Origin: Clostridiales bacterium DTU070
GTDB lineage: Bacteria; Bacillota; Clostridia; DSM-8532
DNA: 55,103 bases
Assembly (NCBI GenBank): GCA_001513105.1
Contig: LFSH01000044.1
Span: 1-55,103 of the forward strand
Direction of reading: 5' to 3'
The notes under the pieces were generated by a model. The model saw only the letters and a program-made list of their open reading frames with translations, made no database searches and was not told the DNA's origin. This document shows positions 43,074 to 52,100 of this stretch, piece after piece. The translations under genes and the position numbers were made by a program. Within the stretch, counting starts at the first letter, position 1, and each line of letters starts with the position of its first letter.

Positions 43074-44045
43074 CTAAACTCCCGATAAAGCAGTATCGAT
43101 ATCCGTGACAATATCATCAATCCATTCTCTTGTCGGATTATCCTCGTTCAGAAAAAAAAGTATCCCTGGAATATCAGCAAGGCGCGCAAGCAGCAGCCAG
43201 TTGTCCGGAAGCTGGTATTTTGCCTTACTGTTATATGCCTCGGCAAAATACCTGAAGACATCCTGGTTTATGTATTTCTGTATATCGTCATCCTTTCTGC
43301 GAAAGAACTTTCCGATGTCGTGCAGCCATCCTGCAGATAAAGCATTTTCAAAATCAATGAACCAGACCCGGTCGTTTTCATCCACCAAAATATTGCCATA
43401 GGTAAAGTCCCCGTGAGATAATACATAATGCCGCTCAATTTCTGTAAATAAATCATCCCGTTTATCAAGAAGATCAATGAGGCGTTCTTTTTGACCGTCA
43501 GGCAGGTGTTTACCCGCCTTATCATTAAGCAGCTTCCTGATTTGAACACTTACGGGCGGAACGTCCTTTTTATAATTAAAATTGCAATTCAGCAAAGCCG
43601 CACGATCAAATGTCGAGTAGTGTATCCGGGCAAGTCCTTCCGCTATCTGCGTTATAATCCTGGTCGGATAGCACCCGTGCTTTTTGATATATTCATCAAG
43701 TGTAGTACCGTTTAAAAATGAAATAATTGCATAGGGACAGGGGACAATATTCCCTGAAGAATCATAGAACAATACCCTGGGGACCGAAATCTTCCCCGAA
43801 AGGAAGGAGTACATCGATAATTCAATGTTGTCAATCCCACTACTGTAAAGTTTTAAAAGAAAATTCTTCCCACCGGCTTTCAGAACATAATTACTTGTGC
43901 TCATGCCTTTTTGAATCGGCGTAAGTGATTCATAAGCAAGACTGGGATCAAACACCATGCATATTCTTTCTGCCAAGTATTCATCCATTTCAAAAAGCTT
44001 GTACAATCTACCCATATTATTCAGTAATGCCCCCCTATAAGACAT
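43074..44045 (-). CDS. Aminoglycoside phosphotransferase (APH)-family kinase
   Basis: About 323 residues of the protein kinase-like fold. Brenner motif LSHGDFTYGNILVDEN holds the catalytic Asp, and VWFIDFENA binds Mg. KNFLLKLYSSG carries the ATP-anchoring Lys. Substrates in this family include aminoglycosides, choline and amino alcohols, so the target is open. The start is uncertain: ATG at 44045 or 44015. Confidence 0.83.
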   Translation of the reverse strand: MSYRGALLNNMGRLYKLFEMDEYLAERICMVFDPSLAYESLTPIQKGMSTSNYVLKAGGKNFLLKLYSSGIDNIELSMYSFLSGKISVPRVLFYDSSGNIVPCPYAIISFLNGTTLDEYIKKHGCYPTRIITQIAEGLARIHYSTFDRAALLNCNFNYKKDVPPVSVQIRKLLNDKAGKHLPDGQKERLIDLLDKRDDLFTEIERHYVLSHGDFTYGNILVDENDRVWFIDFENALSAGWLHDIGKFFRRKDDDIQKYINQDVFRYFAEAYNSKAKYQLPDNWLLLARLADIPGILFFLNEDNPTREWIDDIVTDIDTALSGV

Positions 44046-44163
44046 ATTTGTTATTTATGTAAAATTGATTCCGGGCTGAAAAACCGCACAAAGTTCCTGC
44101 ATAACCCGTCAAACCCGGTTAAATCAAAATATACAGCCTTATTATCAATGCAATAATAAAATA

Positions 44164-44569
44164 TCATATTTTTTCTGTAATCAGCAAATCATTCTTTCCA
44201 ATCCATCCTATTCCGGCATACAGCACGGCAAATTTATACGAAAACGGTGCAATTATTGTTTCTTCACTTTCCTGGGGCATCGGTGGAATATAATATTCTA
44301 TATCCCATTTCCTGCAATAATCTGCTATATGGCTTATTATCCCGTCACATTCTTTCCTTGCCTCACATATTAATCCTTCAGCAATTCCTCTGCATAATTA
44401 TCCCTGTCATGAGCCTCTTCTGGGGAACGGCAATAACCACAGCACGCTTATAATTTCCGGAGTAAGCCGAATAAGAGATATCGGCTATTCCAAACAAACA
44501 TGAGGAATACTTGTTCATTACTTTGCATATTGAATTATAGACTTCTTTATTACTTACCGTATTAACCAT
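44164..44569 (-). pseudogene. Epoxyqueuosine reductase (QueG)-like remnant
   Basis: The 5' part encodes YSAYSGNYKRAVVIAVPQKR, the start of a QueG-type reductase. Two frameshifts follow. A later frame reads CEARKECDGIISHIADYC and then FAVLYAGIGWIGKNDLLIT, the conserved A-G-x-G-W-I-G-K-N-x-L-L-I-T segment, before a stop at 44164. The Fe-S domain beyond it is missing, so the gene is dead. Confidence 0.65.
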
Positions 44570-44840
44570 TCTCCAGCAAATGTATAATATAATTTAGACT
44601 TATCCAACAGGTCACCTCGAAGAAAATATCAACTCATTTTGGCATTTCAAGTCGGGCAGACAGACTGGATGTAATTCTGCAACCCCTGTAAAAACAATGC
44701 TTACGTTTTTAAATTGGAAAAAATTTACTCAGACATCAGCCGAATCTATATCTTTCAGCATTGTTTAATATGAGTTTTCGATATTTCTTATTACAATCAT
44801 AAGCAAACCCAATTAAATATTCAAAAACACTCCCTTGATA

Positions 44841-45761
44841 TTACTCATGTTCGTATTGCTCATATTCTTTTTTTACATGATTCCAATTTTTAAATAATTC
44901 TTCTTCAAGGATCATCGCTTCATAAGGCGGTTGGAGAAAATCAATAATTAATTTGACAACATTCGTAAAATCGAGTTTATATTGCAGAACTCTTCTACAA
45001 AAATTCTCCCATCTTCTTAAGATAATAGAGTCATCTGCCAACCTGGAAATAACAGTAACAGAATCTTCTTCATATGGTGTTCCCCTGTTAGTAACCGTTT
45101 CATAAATTGCTTCCTGCAACTTTCTCCCATCAAAATCAAAAGTCGTTGCCAAATAGTATATATCGAAGAAGTCTTTCATCCTGCTTGTAGCTTCCATTAG
45201 TGATATGATTGCATCTAATTTTTCCGCCACTGTGGATTCCAATGAATAAGTCATAATATTAGGTTTTTCAAATTCCGGAAGTATTACCGGTAAAACTCGT
45301 TCAATAGGCGAAGGTATTACAACATCGCCAACTCCAAAGTCTATACTAAAGGGAATCTTAACACTTTCAATAAAGCCCGTTAAGTAAACCCGAACCCCAT
45401 GGTACTTTCTTATCTCACTGATAGTTTCCAACTTCCTAATCCCAAATTGTATAAAATCATTTTTATAAGGCGAAGAAATAATTTGTTTAACAAGTTTCTC
45501 CACTGCATCCATATCGTTAGGGTAATCTTTTAAAAGATAATCTGCATCCACTGTTGGCCTTGCGGCAAACCCACTGATTGAATATAATAAATAACCGCCT
45601 TTAAGTATAACTTTGTCTTTAAGAACACTTACTGAAAGCCTTCGCATAAATTCTTCCTGGCAAAATAAATTTAAAAGCTGTTGCAATGGAATACCTTGTT
45701 CTTTTGATTTATTTTTTAATCTTGCTATAACTGAAGCTATAAGATTCCTCACTATAACCAC
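44841..45761 (-). CDS. AbiEii/AbiGii-type nucleotidyltransferase toxin
   Basis: A 306-residue toxin of the type IV AbiE family. VILKGGYLLYSISG and RPTVDADYLL carry the nucleotidyltransferase GG and DxD (D72, D74) residues. Later YSLESTVAEKLDAIISL and RMKDFFDIYYL match the conserved EKxxA and R-KD-D motifs. Such toxins add nucleotides to tRNA or use GTP to arrest growth during phage infection. It overlaps the antitoxin gene by 10 bases. Confidence 0.92.
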   Translation of the reverse strand: MVIVRNLIASVIARLKNKSKEQGIPLQQLLNLFCQEEFMRRLSVSVLKDKVILKGGYLLYSISGFAARPTVDADYLLKDYPNDMDAVEKLVKQIISSPYKNDFIQFGIRKLETISEIRKYHGVRVYLTGFIESVKIPFSIDFGVGDVVIPSPIERVLPVILPEFEKPNIMTYSLESTVAEKLDAIISLMEATSRMKDFFDIYYLATTFDFDGRKLQEAIYETVTNRGTPYEEDSVTVISRLADDSIILRRWENFCRRVLQYKLDFTNVVKLIIDFLQPPYEAMILEEELFKNWNHVKKEYEQYEHE

Positions 45762-46348
45762 ATTCCTATATATGTTTGCACCTTGTTCTTTATATTAAAT
45801 ATTTCTGCATATTCAAACACTTTTCGCATGTTTTTTTTTGGGTCCTCTTTATATCGGCCTATTGCATTTTTAAATACTTCTTTCTCCAGCTTTTTCTCAT
45901 AACGGAGAACATCACAAATTGTGCGGTCTCTGTCGTATATCCTGATTTCTACTCCATCTATCCTTATTACATCTACGCCAATATCTAAAAATTTAGGCTC
46001 AAGATAGTAAGGTTCAATTAATGGATAATTGATATTATATTGAGTCGTTTTGCTATATTTATCTACAGCAATTTGCCACGCTAATGGTATGCGATCTGTG
46101 TAACCATAATATAATAGAGCACTTTCAAGAAATATAACTGCCTGTGGGAAAAGTCGTGCAATAATTACTTCGTCTCTGATTATATAATCTGACAGTTCAT
46201 AAAAACCGCGTTTAATCTTTGTAATAACCCCATCAACTATAAGTCTTTTTATCTGACGGCTTGAAAGCCCAAGCTCTTTAAGTTCCGCAGTTTTCAAGAC
46301 TCCTCCTCGTTTTAGAAACTCCTTCCTAATTAAGCTATTTATTACCAT
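45752..46348 (-). CDS. AbiEi-type antitoxin (winged-helix)
   Basis: A 198-residue protein with the N-terminal winged-helix domain LKTAELKELGLSSRQIKRLI and the AbiEi C-terminal domain. VIRIDGVEIRIYDRDRTICD is a typical family block. It represses its own operon and counters the toxin. It is first in the pair, behind copy B of the shared promoter element; GGGAGGTGC lies before the ATG. Confidence 0.9.
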   Translation of the reverse strand: MVINSLIRKEFLKRGGVLKTAELKELGLSSRQIKRLIVDGVITKIKRGFYELSDYIIRDEVIIARLFPQAVIFLESALLYYGYTDRIPLAWQIAVDKYSKTTQYNINYPLIEPYYLEPKFLDIGVDVIRIDGVEIRIYDRDRTICDVLRYEKKLEKEVFKNAIGRYKEDPKKNMRKVFEYAEIFNIKNKVQTYIGMWL

Positions 46349-46360
46349 TTTGCACCTCCC

Positions 46361-46426
46361 GGCCTGTTTTTGTTTTTAAAAGCAGGCCTTAAAGTGCATT
46401 TTACCATATTATTACTCCTATTTCAA
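46361..46426 (-). promoter_or_regulatory. Promoter and leader hairpin, copy B of the shared element
   Basis: Read leftward: TTGAAA (46426-46421), 17 bases, TAAAAT (46403-46398), then the hairpin GGCCTG / CAGGCC (46388-46361). The block TAATAATATGGTAAAATGCA is identical in copy C. This promoter drives the AbiE pair. Confidence 0.75.
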
Positions 46427-46721
46427 ATGATTTTTAATTATACTATCAAGACATTTGATAGTTTCAGATATGAGGTAACAACAGGTTGATGGTAATGTAC
46501 AATAATTAATTCCGTTTCCTTCATGGTCTCCGTTCCCCTAATATAATTCTCACTGGTTCATACAGGATAACAGTATATTTTCCGAAATATCCCATGTGCA
46601 TTATTATAATAAATATCAGGCTTTACATGGTATTCCTGCTTTAACTATAAATAAACTTAATTACTTATCCCGCTTCCTTTTTGCTTCATGACATAATTTC
46701 CTTCTTTTGTTTACACATTCG

Positions 46722-47627
46722 TCACTTCGTTTTCTCTATAAATTCTTTTATTGCAACTGAGACTGCGTCACCATGTCCTGTTATTAAATGTCCTCCCGTT
46801 TCAAAGACAGCGGTTTTCGCATTCGTACGAGCGATAAATTTTTCAACACTCTCATATTTTGCCATAGGATCATCTTTAGCGTGAACCACTAAAACAGGAG
46901 CTGTTATTTTATCAATTTCGTAATCATCAAAATTAATATCCATGTCTATATTTGTGATTGTTTCATCTGTTTTTATGCCCTTTTTACGGGGCGCTACCGG
47001 AAGCATGGTATCATACAAAGACTTATCTGTCTCAGATGCAAACATGTATTTAAAAACAAAACCGAAATACTTTGTAATAAACCACATGGGAAAGTCATTA
47101 ACAAGTGGTGCCGGCGGCCCCATCATACCTTTTATTTCCTCGCGTGTCTTTTTAGATGCAGGAACCCCGGAAGAAAGCAAAATTAACCCTTTAACACGCT
47201 CGGGGTACTTAATCGCAAACATAATTCCCGCTGCACCACCCGCAGATGTTGAAATAATATATGTTTTTTCAATGCCAAGCTGATTTAGCAGGTTTAAAAA
47301 TGCTTTCGCCTGATTTTCCGGTGTTGGTTGGGATGGTAAATCAGAGCCGGGATAGCCGAACCGTGACGGAGTTATTTTCCTGTGATCATCACCTACTATG
47401 CTTTTTAAAGATACATAAGCTTGATCATAACCGCCAAAAATGCCATGGGATATGAGTATTGGTTCACCCGTACCCTCGTCAATATAGCTCATTTTGCCAA
47501 AATTAGTGTAAGCGGTCTTTATATCATAATTATTAAGCCTTTTATATGCTTTGTTAATGTCAATCCTGTACTGTATGGCTACGGTGGCAGAAAGTACAAA
47601 CAATATTCCCAGGATATATACCCACAT
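46722..47627 (-). CDS. Membrane-anchored alpha/beta hydrolase
   Basis: A 301-residue protein with one N-terminal helix (residues about 3-19) and an alpha/beta-hydrolase fold outside or at the membrane. ILISHGIFGGYDQA is the oxyanion loop, STSAGGA (S128) the nucleophile elbow, VVHAKDDPM the acid, and GGHLITGH the histidine. The substrate is unknown. It stands just downstream of the TetR gene in the same direction and may be its target. Confidence 0.87.
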   Translation of the reverse strand: MWVYILGILFVLSATVAIQYRIDINKAYKRLNNYDIKTAYTNFGKMSYIDEGTGEPILISHGIFGGYDQAYVSLKSIVGDDHRKITPSRFGYPGSDLPSQPTPENQAKAFLNLLNQLGIEKTYIISTSAGGAAGIMFAIKYPERVKGLILLSSGVPASKKTREEIKGMMGPPAPLVNDFPMWFITKYFGFVFKYMFASETDKSLYDTMLPVAPRKKGIKTDETITNIDMDINFDDYEIDKITAPVLVVHAKDDPMAKYESVEKFIARTNAKTAVFETGGHLITGHGDAVSVAIKEFIEKTK

Positions 47628-47736
47628 ACGCTTATACCACCTTTTTTATCTGCATATTTCTCCCTGAAAATGAGGGCAAATCTAAACGATATTCTTTCGT
47701 AAGGTTAGCTAATTGAGTTCTTATGTGCTAAAAATC

Positions 47737-48387
47737 TTATTTTCTTTTCGCAGTTTCATCATACTGAATGTTTTTGTATATAGAAGAAAACTGTTTTATA
47801 TGATTTTCCAATATATTAACTGCCTCGTCCTCCTTGACCGGCAAATGGTCGTATTTATTCAAAAGCAGGAATATTGGTGAATAAAAGTGGAGTGCCATAA
47901 TATATGGATCACACTTAATAAAACCACCCTGTTCCATCATGTTTTTAAACAATATTTTTTCAAAATTGATTGGTCCGTTTATAAATAAGTTTTGAAATGC
48001 ATCCCTGGCTTGCAAACTTCCAAACTGCTCAATGGTGAGCATTCGCCTGAATTTGGAAGCAAAATCATCCTTCAGGAAATACAGAAACATCTTTTTGGCA
48101 ATAGATACAAGAGCTTCTTCTGACAAATGCATGTATTCATCCGCCACCTCATTAATCTCTCCATGAGGCAGCTGTATCGTCGTAATTGCTTCTTTATAGC
48201 GCTTAGACATTTCATCAATGATGCTCATAAAAATGTCCTCTTTGCTTTTGAAATGGTTATAGAGAGACGCAGCCTTTATACCTACGGCACTTGCAATATC
48301 GCGCATAGAAACCCCATCATAACCTCTGTCGGAAAACAAAGCCAGAGCATGATATATAACTGCCTTTTTTGTGTTTCTGTTTCTCAT
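47737..48387 (-). CDS. TetR-family regulator (autoregulated)
   Basis: About 216 residues. The N-terminal domain has MRDIASAVGIKAASLYNHF, the TetR recognition helix pattern. The C-terminal part is a divergent ligand domain. ATG at 48387 (MRNRNTKK) is likely; the frame continues a few codons upstream. Two CTAACA...TGTTAG operators sit on its promoter. The alpha/beta hydrolase downstream is a probable target. Confidence 0.9.
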   Translation of the reverse strand: MRNRNTKKAVIYHALALFSDRGYDGVSMRDIASAVGIKAASLYNHFKSKEDIFMSIIDEMSKRYKEAITTIQLPHGEINEVADEYMHLSEEALVSIAKKMFLYFLKDDFASKFRRMLTIEQFGSLQARDAFQNLFINGPINFEKILFKNMMEQGGFIKCDPYIMALHFYSPIFLLLNKYDHLPVKEDEAVNILENHIKQFSSIYKNIQYDETAKRK

Positions 48388-48515
48388 GTACCTGTCTCCA
48401 TTGCCGGGCTGCATTGGGCCAATTCCTCTGTCCGGCAGTAATCCTGATCATTATTTCTCTTTGCTTCACTTTCTTGTATTGGTTAAATTCGGCGAGCTTG
48501 TATATAGTTAAATAA

Positions 48516-48562
48516 CTAACAAGTGTTAGTTTCATTGTAACTAACACTTGTTAGCCTGTCAA
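48516..48562 (-). promoter_or_regulatory. Consensus promoter with two TetR operators
   Basis: Read leftward: TTGACA (48562-48557), exactly 17 bases, TACAAT (48539-48534). CTAACACTTGTTAG (48541-48554) fills the spacer. CTAACAAGTGTTAG (48516-48529), its mirror copy, lies over the transcription start. Centres are 25 bases apart. Autorepression is likely. Confidence 0.88.
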
Positions 48563-48583
48563 GAGAACAAATAAAGTTTATTA

Positions 48584-49225
48584 CTATTTCCTTTGTTTCA
48601 GCACCCCGGCATCTATTTCGCAGACAGTATCACATAGTATCTCAATATCCGCAGGATTATGAGATGCAAGCAATATTGTTGTTCCGTCCTCTTTCAGCTG
48701 CAGAAACAACTTGCGCATGTCTTCCACGCCACGGTTATCCAGGCCATTCATGGGCTCGTCAAGGACCAGCAGGCGGGGCCGCTCCATTATAGCCTGCGCA
48801 ATACCCAGTCTTTGGCGCATGCCAAGCGAATACTTCCCAACAGGCTTTTTGCTCTCCGGGTCAAGGCCTACTGTGTACATAACTTCCTTTATGCGCTCAT
48901 TATTCGGTTTGCTGCGCAGCCCCATCAGCCATTTCAGGTTATTATAGCCGCTTTCTGTGGGAATAAAGCCCGGCGCTTCTATTATCATGCCGGTTTCCGG
49001 GGCAAAATTGCACTCCAGCCCAATCTTTTTGCCAAGAACTGTTACACTGCCCTTTGTAGGCTTTAGAAAACCAAGAATACATTTCATCATCACGGTTTTG
49101 CCTGAGCCGTTGCGTCCAACAATGCCATGGATTTTTCCCGTTTCAAATGCGATGTTCACATTCTTCAGAACTGTTTCCTTTCCAAAGGTCTTGTACAGGT
49201 TTTCCAAAATAATTGCATCAGCCAT
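48584..49225 (-). CDS. ABC transporter ATP-binding protein
   Basis: A 213-residue ATPase. Walker A is GRNGSGKT (37-44), signature YSLGMRQR (about 132-138), Walker B LLVLDEP (152-158), and H-loop ASHN. It is last in an operon of response regulator, sensor kinase, lipoprotein and two permeases. The subgroup (short, near-bacteriocin-type exporters) suggests export or resistance toward a peptide antibiotic. Confidence 0.93.
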   Translation of the reverse strand: MADAIILENLYKTFGKETVLKNVNIAFETGKIHGIVGRNGSGKTVMMKCILGFLKPTKGSVTVLGKKIGLECNFAPETGMIIEAPGFIPTESGYNNLKWLMGLRSKPNNERIKEVMYTVGLDPESKKPVGKYSLGMRQRLGIAQAIMERPRLLVLDEPMNGLDNRGVEDMRKLFLQLKEDGTTILLASHNPADIEILCDTVCEIDAGVLKQRK

Positions 49226-50119
49226 TCGGGTTTCCTCCTGTAAAGGTAAACTGGACTTTTTGAACAGAGTAAAAGGACACAGCTGTCAAAGCCATGCTGA
49301 TACTGCTGAATATAAGATGGGACTGTGCTATCGTAGGAAGCTGATCATAGCCGAAATTATGCATAATATAGGTTGAATGCTGCAGGGGTGAAAACCAGGC
49401 AGCCATGATGTTGGCATAATACTTGATGTTCTCATCCAGCTGAAACCATGTTATAAAACGATCGGGTGTCAGCAGGTATGCCAGCAGGCTCATGAAAACT
49501 ATAGCAAACATACCCGCTTTTTTCCCATACCTCAGGGAGACCGCAAGGTTGAGCGTGGTCAGCAGCAGGGCATATTGCGCCATTAAAAAGAAAATGTTAA
49601 TGGTGGCAGAGTATGGGGTGGTCAGCTTAATGGTTTTCCGCACAACAATCAGGGCTACTTCAAAGAAAGCGGGGGAAAAACTTAACAGGGTTGCAGTGTC
49701 GCTCCACTTGTTTTAAAAAACGCATTGCCTGCAGTCAGTATCATCGAGGAGATAAGTAGAAACAACGTATAACCGATACTGATTACAAAAGCGGTAAGCA
49801 CTTGTCCCAGCAGCCAGTTCAGGCGGTTAACACGGAAAACCAGGTAAGCGGCAGGTGTATCCAGCCGCGGAAACTGAGACAAAAGCAGTATCAATGCCAA
49901 AGATGCAAACAAAATACTGTCACTGTCTGCAAAGCACCAGATAAAAGGCTCAAAAACCTGGATATCTGTCAGGAACTCATTGGAAAGAGAAATTGTTTTT
50001 TCAGTCAGGAGAAAGCAAATGAGAAAGCCCATGAACAAACCCATGAGCAGGCGCGGATTTTTGCGCAGCATTCTCAGATTCCAAATCAAACACTGAAGTA
50101 CGTTCTTTATGCTAAACAT
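49218..50119 (-). pseudogene. ABC transporter permease, split by a frameshift
   Basis: Two open frames that belong together. The first (from ATG 50119, after AAGGAGGTG) runs to a stop at 49682 and ends NAFFKTSGATLQPC. The second, one base off, continues WSDTATLLSFSPAFFEVALI and runs to 49218, with more membrane helices. The join lies in T6/A4 homopolymers near 49705-49720. Together they make about 300 residues with six or so helices. A miscalled base is as likely as a true mutation. Confidence 0.75.
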
Positions 50120-50807
50120 AACGCAGCACCTCCTTACGCAGTATAACAACATACAGTGCTGCCATAACTAAGAGGAAAATACACAAGAAGAGAATGGTAT
50201 CAATCTCTCCTGTCAGCCAGGACAGTGGATTGATAAGCCAGACCCCCGTAAAGAAACGCGCCGACAGCATAAAGAGTGTAAAACTCATCGCCGTCGGGAC
50301 TGCAATGGCGCTTACTGTATCCTTTGAAAGCAAGGCCCCTGTTCCTCCAGCAATGGAAAACACTATCGCCGACAGCAATCGTGAAATCAGCATATGTGCC
50401 GGGAACGGGGACACCGCAGCAGGACATGCAGCCAGCAGCAGCCCTGTAAACAAAAGTACTCCTGATGCCTGGGAGAGGGCAGCAGCGAAAATCGTTGATA
50501 ATAATTTACTGATTATATATGCAGTACGTCCGCTGCGAAACACTGCCATCCTGGCCGCACCTGATGACAGCTCCTGAAATGCGTTTGCAGAGTACGGCAG
50601 CGATGCCAGCAGTGGAAGGGACAGGGCGCTGCCAGAGCCGGACAACGCTTTTGCCAGCATTTCCATCGGATCTACGATGCTGCCGTGCAGCACCCAATAA
50701 GAATCGGTTCCCAGGTCCATCCATAGACTGGCAACAGATGCCGCAAGTGCGATATAAAACCATATGCTTCTCAAAGCTCGGCGGAAGTCGTACAGAATCA
50801 TTCTCAT
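50112..50807 (-). CDS. ABC transporter permease
   Basis: A 231-residue membrane protein with about six helices, not homologous in detail to the next permease but of similar size. It overlaps that gene's start by 8 bases (shared coupling). Likely partner of the ATPase at 48584. The family resembles ABC-2-type permeases. Confidence 0.82.
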   Translation of the reverse strand: MRMILYDFRRALRSIWFYIALAASVASLWMDLGTDSYWVLHGSIVDPMEMLAKALSGSGSALSLPLLASLPYSANAFQELSSGAARMAVFRSGRTAYIISKLLSTIFAAALSQASGVLLFTGLLLAACPAAVSPFPAHMLISRLLSAIVFSIAGGTGALLSKDTVSAIAVPTAMSFTLFMLSARFFTGVWLINPLSWLTGEIDTILFLCIFLLVMAALYVVILRKEVLRYV

Positions 50808-50810
50808 CGT

Positions 50811-52049
50811 TTAATACCCATATGTACGGTCAATCACAGTACCGTCAATGGCATTGATAGTCAGCTCGGAGTCACCCCATATCGGTCCGACGTCTTTCCC
50901 GCGGGCATATCCGCCGGTTCCAAACAGTGTACGGTGTCCGTAAAAATCCCATACCGGAATGTAGTGGTAGGTATTATTGGGCTGACGAACCGCCATGTAA
51001 CCTAATTGAATTTTGTACACCTGCATGGTGTTTTCTTTGAGGTCCGGGCTTCTCTCCAGGTGTTGTATGCTCAGCAGCCCTACATTTGCAAAGATATCCA
51101 TGATCTGTTCAAAGGGGAGCAGCTCGCAGTCCTCCTGGATTACCTCACCTATATCATATGGGTTACAATATTCTAAATAGCATACACCGTCACCCCGGAC
51201 AATGACAGTAATTACGCCAAGCCCGGAGGTATAATCATAGTCATTTGCGCAGCTTTCGCCGCCATAATCATCATTTACCGGTATACCATTAATATGCCTG
51301 GTATAACGGAATATATAGTACTGAGGGTTATTCACAAGTTCAAAAACCGGCATCTGACCATAGTTCGTCATTTCGTAATCGGGGCATATGGCATGTACCT
51401 CTTCGTCGGCATAAACCCGTGCTTCTTCCAATGTAATCGTGCAACCCCCTGCTTTACCGTCTGTCAGCGGCAAAAGGTCGGACGCGGAAAGATTGTATCG
51501 ACTTTTGAGGTATTGCAGCCGTGGCTGCCATGCCAGCTTTCCGGTTTTGGTATTAAGCCCGTATGCTACATTTATTGTGCGGTAATCCCGACCATTATAG
51601 TATTCATCCTCGTTATAAATCCACAGAGAGTAGAAATCATATCCCAGACCTGAACCAACATATTGGGGATCTTTTTTAACACCGTGGCCGTCATATCTCT
51701 CTTTGGTAGCTTGATCTATCCAAATCAGGCCCTCGGTATGCCGATCGATAAATGCAGAAATTTCATCATCGGTAAAAGGACGCGGTACGGCTTCTATTAT
51801 ATCTGCTGAGTAAACCTCCGGCACTATTATTTCAGCATCCACTGTAATAGAGGATATACCGGTATCGGATGTGTATTTTGCCTGATAGGTGGAAGGAACA
51901 CCCAACCGCTTGGCTAACAGCTCACCCTTTTCAGCGGTATGGCCATGTTTCTCAGGCTCCGCGGCTTGCGGCGAGTTCCGGCCAGTGCAGCCTGTAATGC
52001 TCCATAGCAAGGCTAAGGCGAGAAAGGCAATCAAAAGTTTGCGTGCCAT
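50811..52049 (-). CDS. Secreted lipoprotein of the two-component/ABC operon
   Basis: A 412-residue lipoprotein. The signal peptide ends in the lipobox SITGC (C21). A large extracellular domain rich in Trp/Tyr/Asp follows, with YADEEVHAICPDYEMTNYG and a late YIPVWDFYGHR. It may resemble the DUF6034 lipoproteins that accompany similar regulator/ABC operons, but this is uncertain. Probably binds a peptide or cell-wall ligand and shields the cell or feeds the sensor. It ends 3 bases before the permease gene. Confidence 0.7.
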   Translation of the reverse strand: MARKLLIAFLALALLWSITGCTGRNSPQAAEPEKHGHTAEKGELLAKRLGVPSTYQAKYTSDTGISSITVDAEIIVPEVYSADIIEAVPRPFTDDEISAFIDRHTEGLIWIDQATKERYDGHGVKKDPQYVGSGLGYDFYSLWIYNEDEYYNGRDYRTINVAYGLNTKTGKLAWQPRLQYLKSRYNLSASDLLPLTDGKAGGCTITLEEARVYADEEVHAICPDYEMTNYGQMPVFELVNNPQYYIFRYTRHINGIPVNDDYGGESCANDYDYTSGLGVITVIVRGDGVCYLEYCNPYDIGEVIQEDCELLPFEQIMDIFANVGLLSIQHLERSPDLKENTMQVYKIQLGYMAVRQPNNTYHYIPVWDFYGHRTLFGTGGYARGKDVGPIWGDSELTINAIDGTVIDRTYGY

Positions 52050-52100
52050 ATTTTATCACCCCATGGATATCATACATGCCGCTCCGGATTTAAGTCTACA

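Noticed and set aside
49690-49725. Programmed -1 frameshifting in the permease at the T6/A4 run
   Set aside because: The 0-frame codons do not form a proper X XXY YYZ heptamer, and re-pairing would place a TAA in the A site; a plain indel is simpler.
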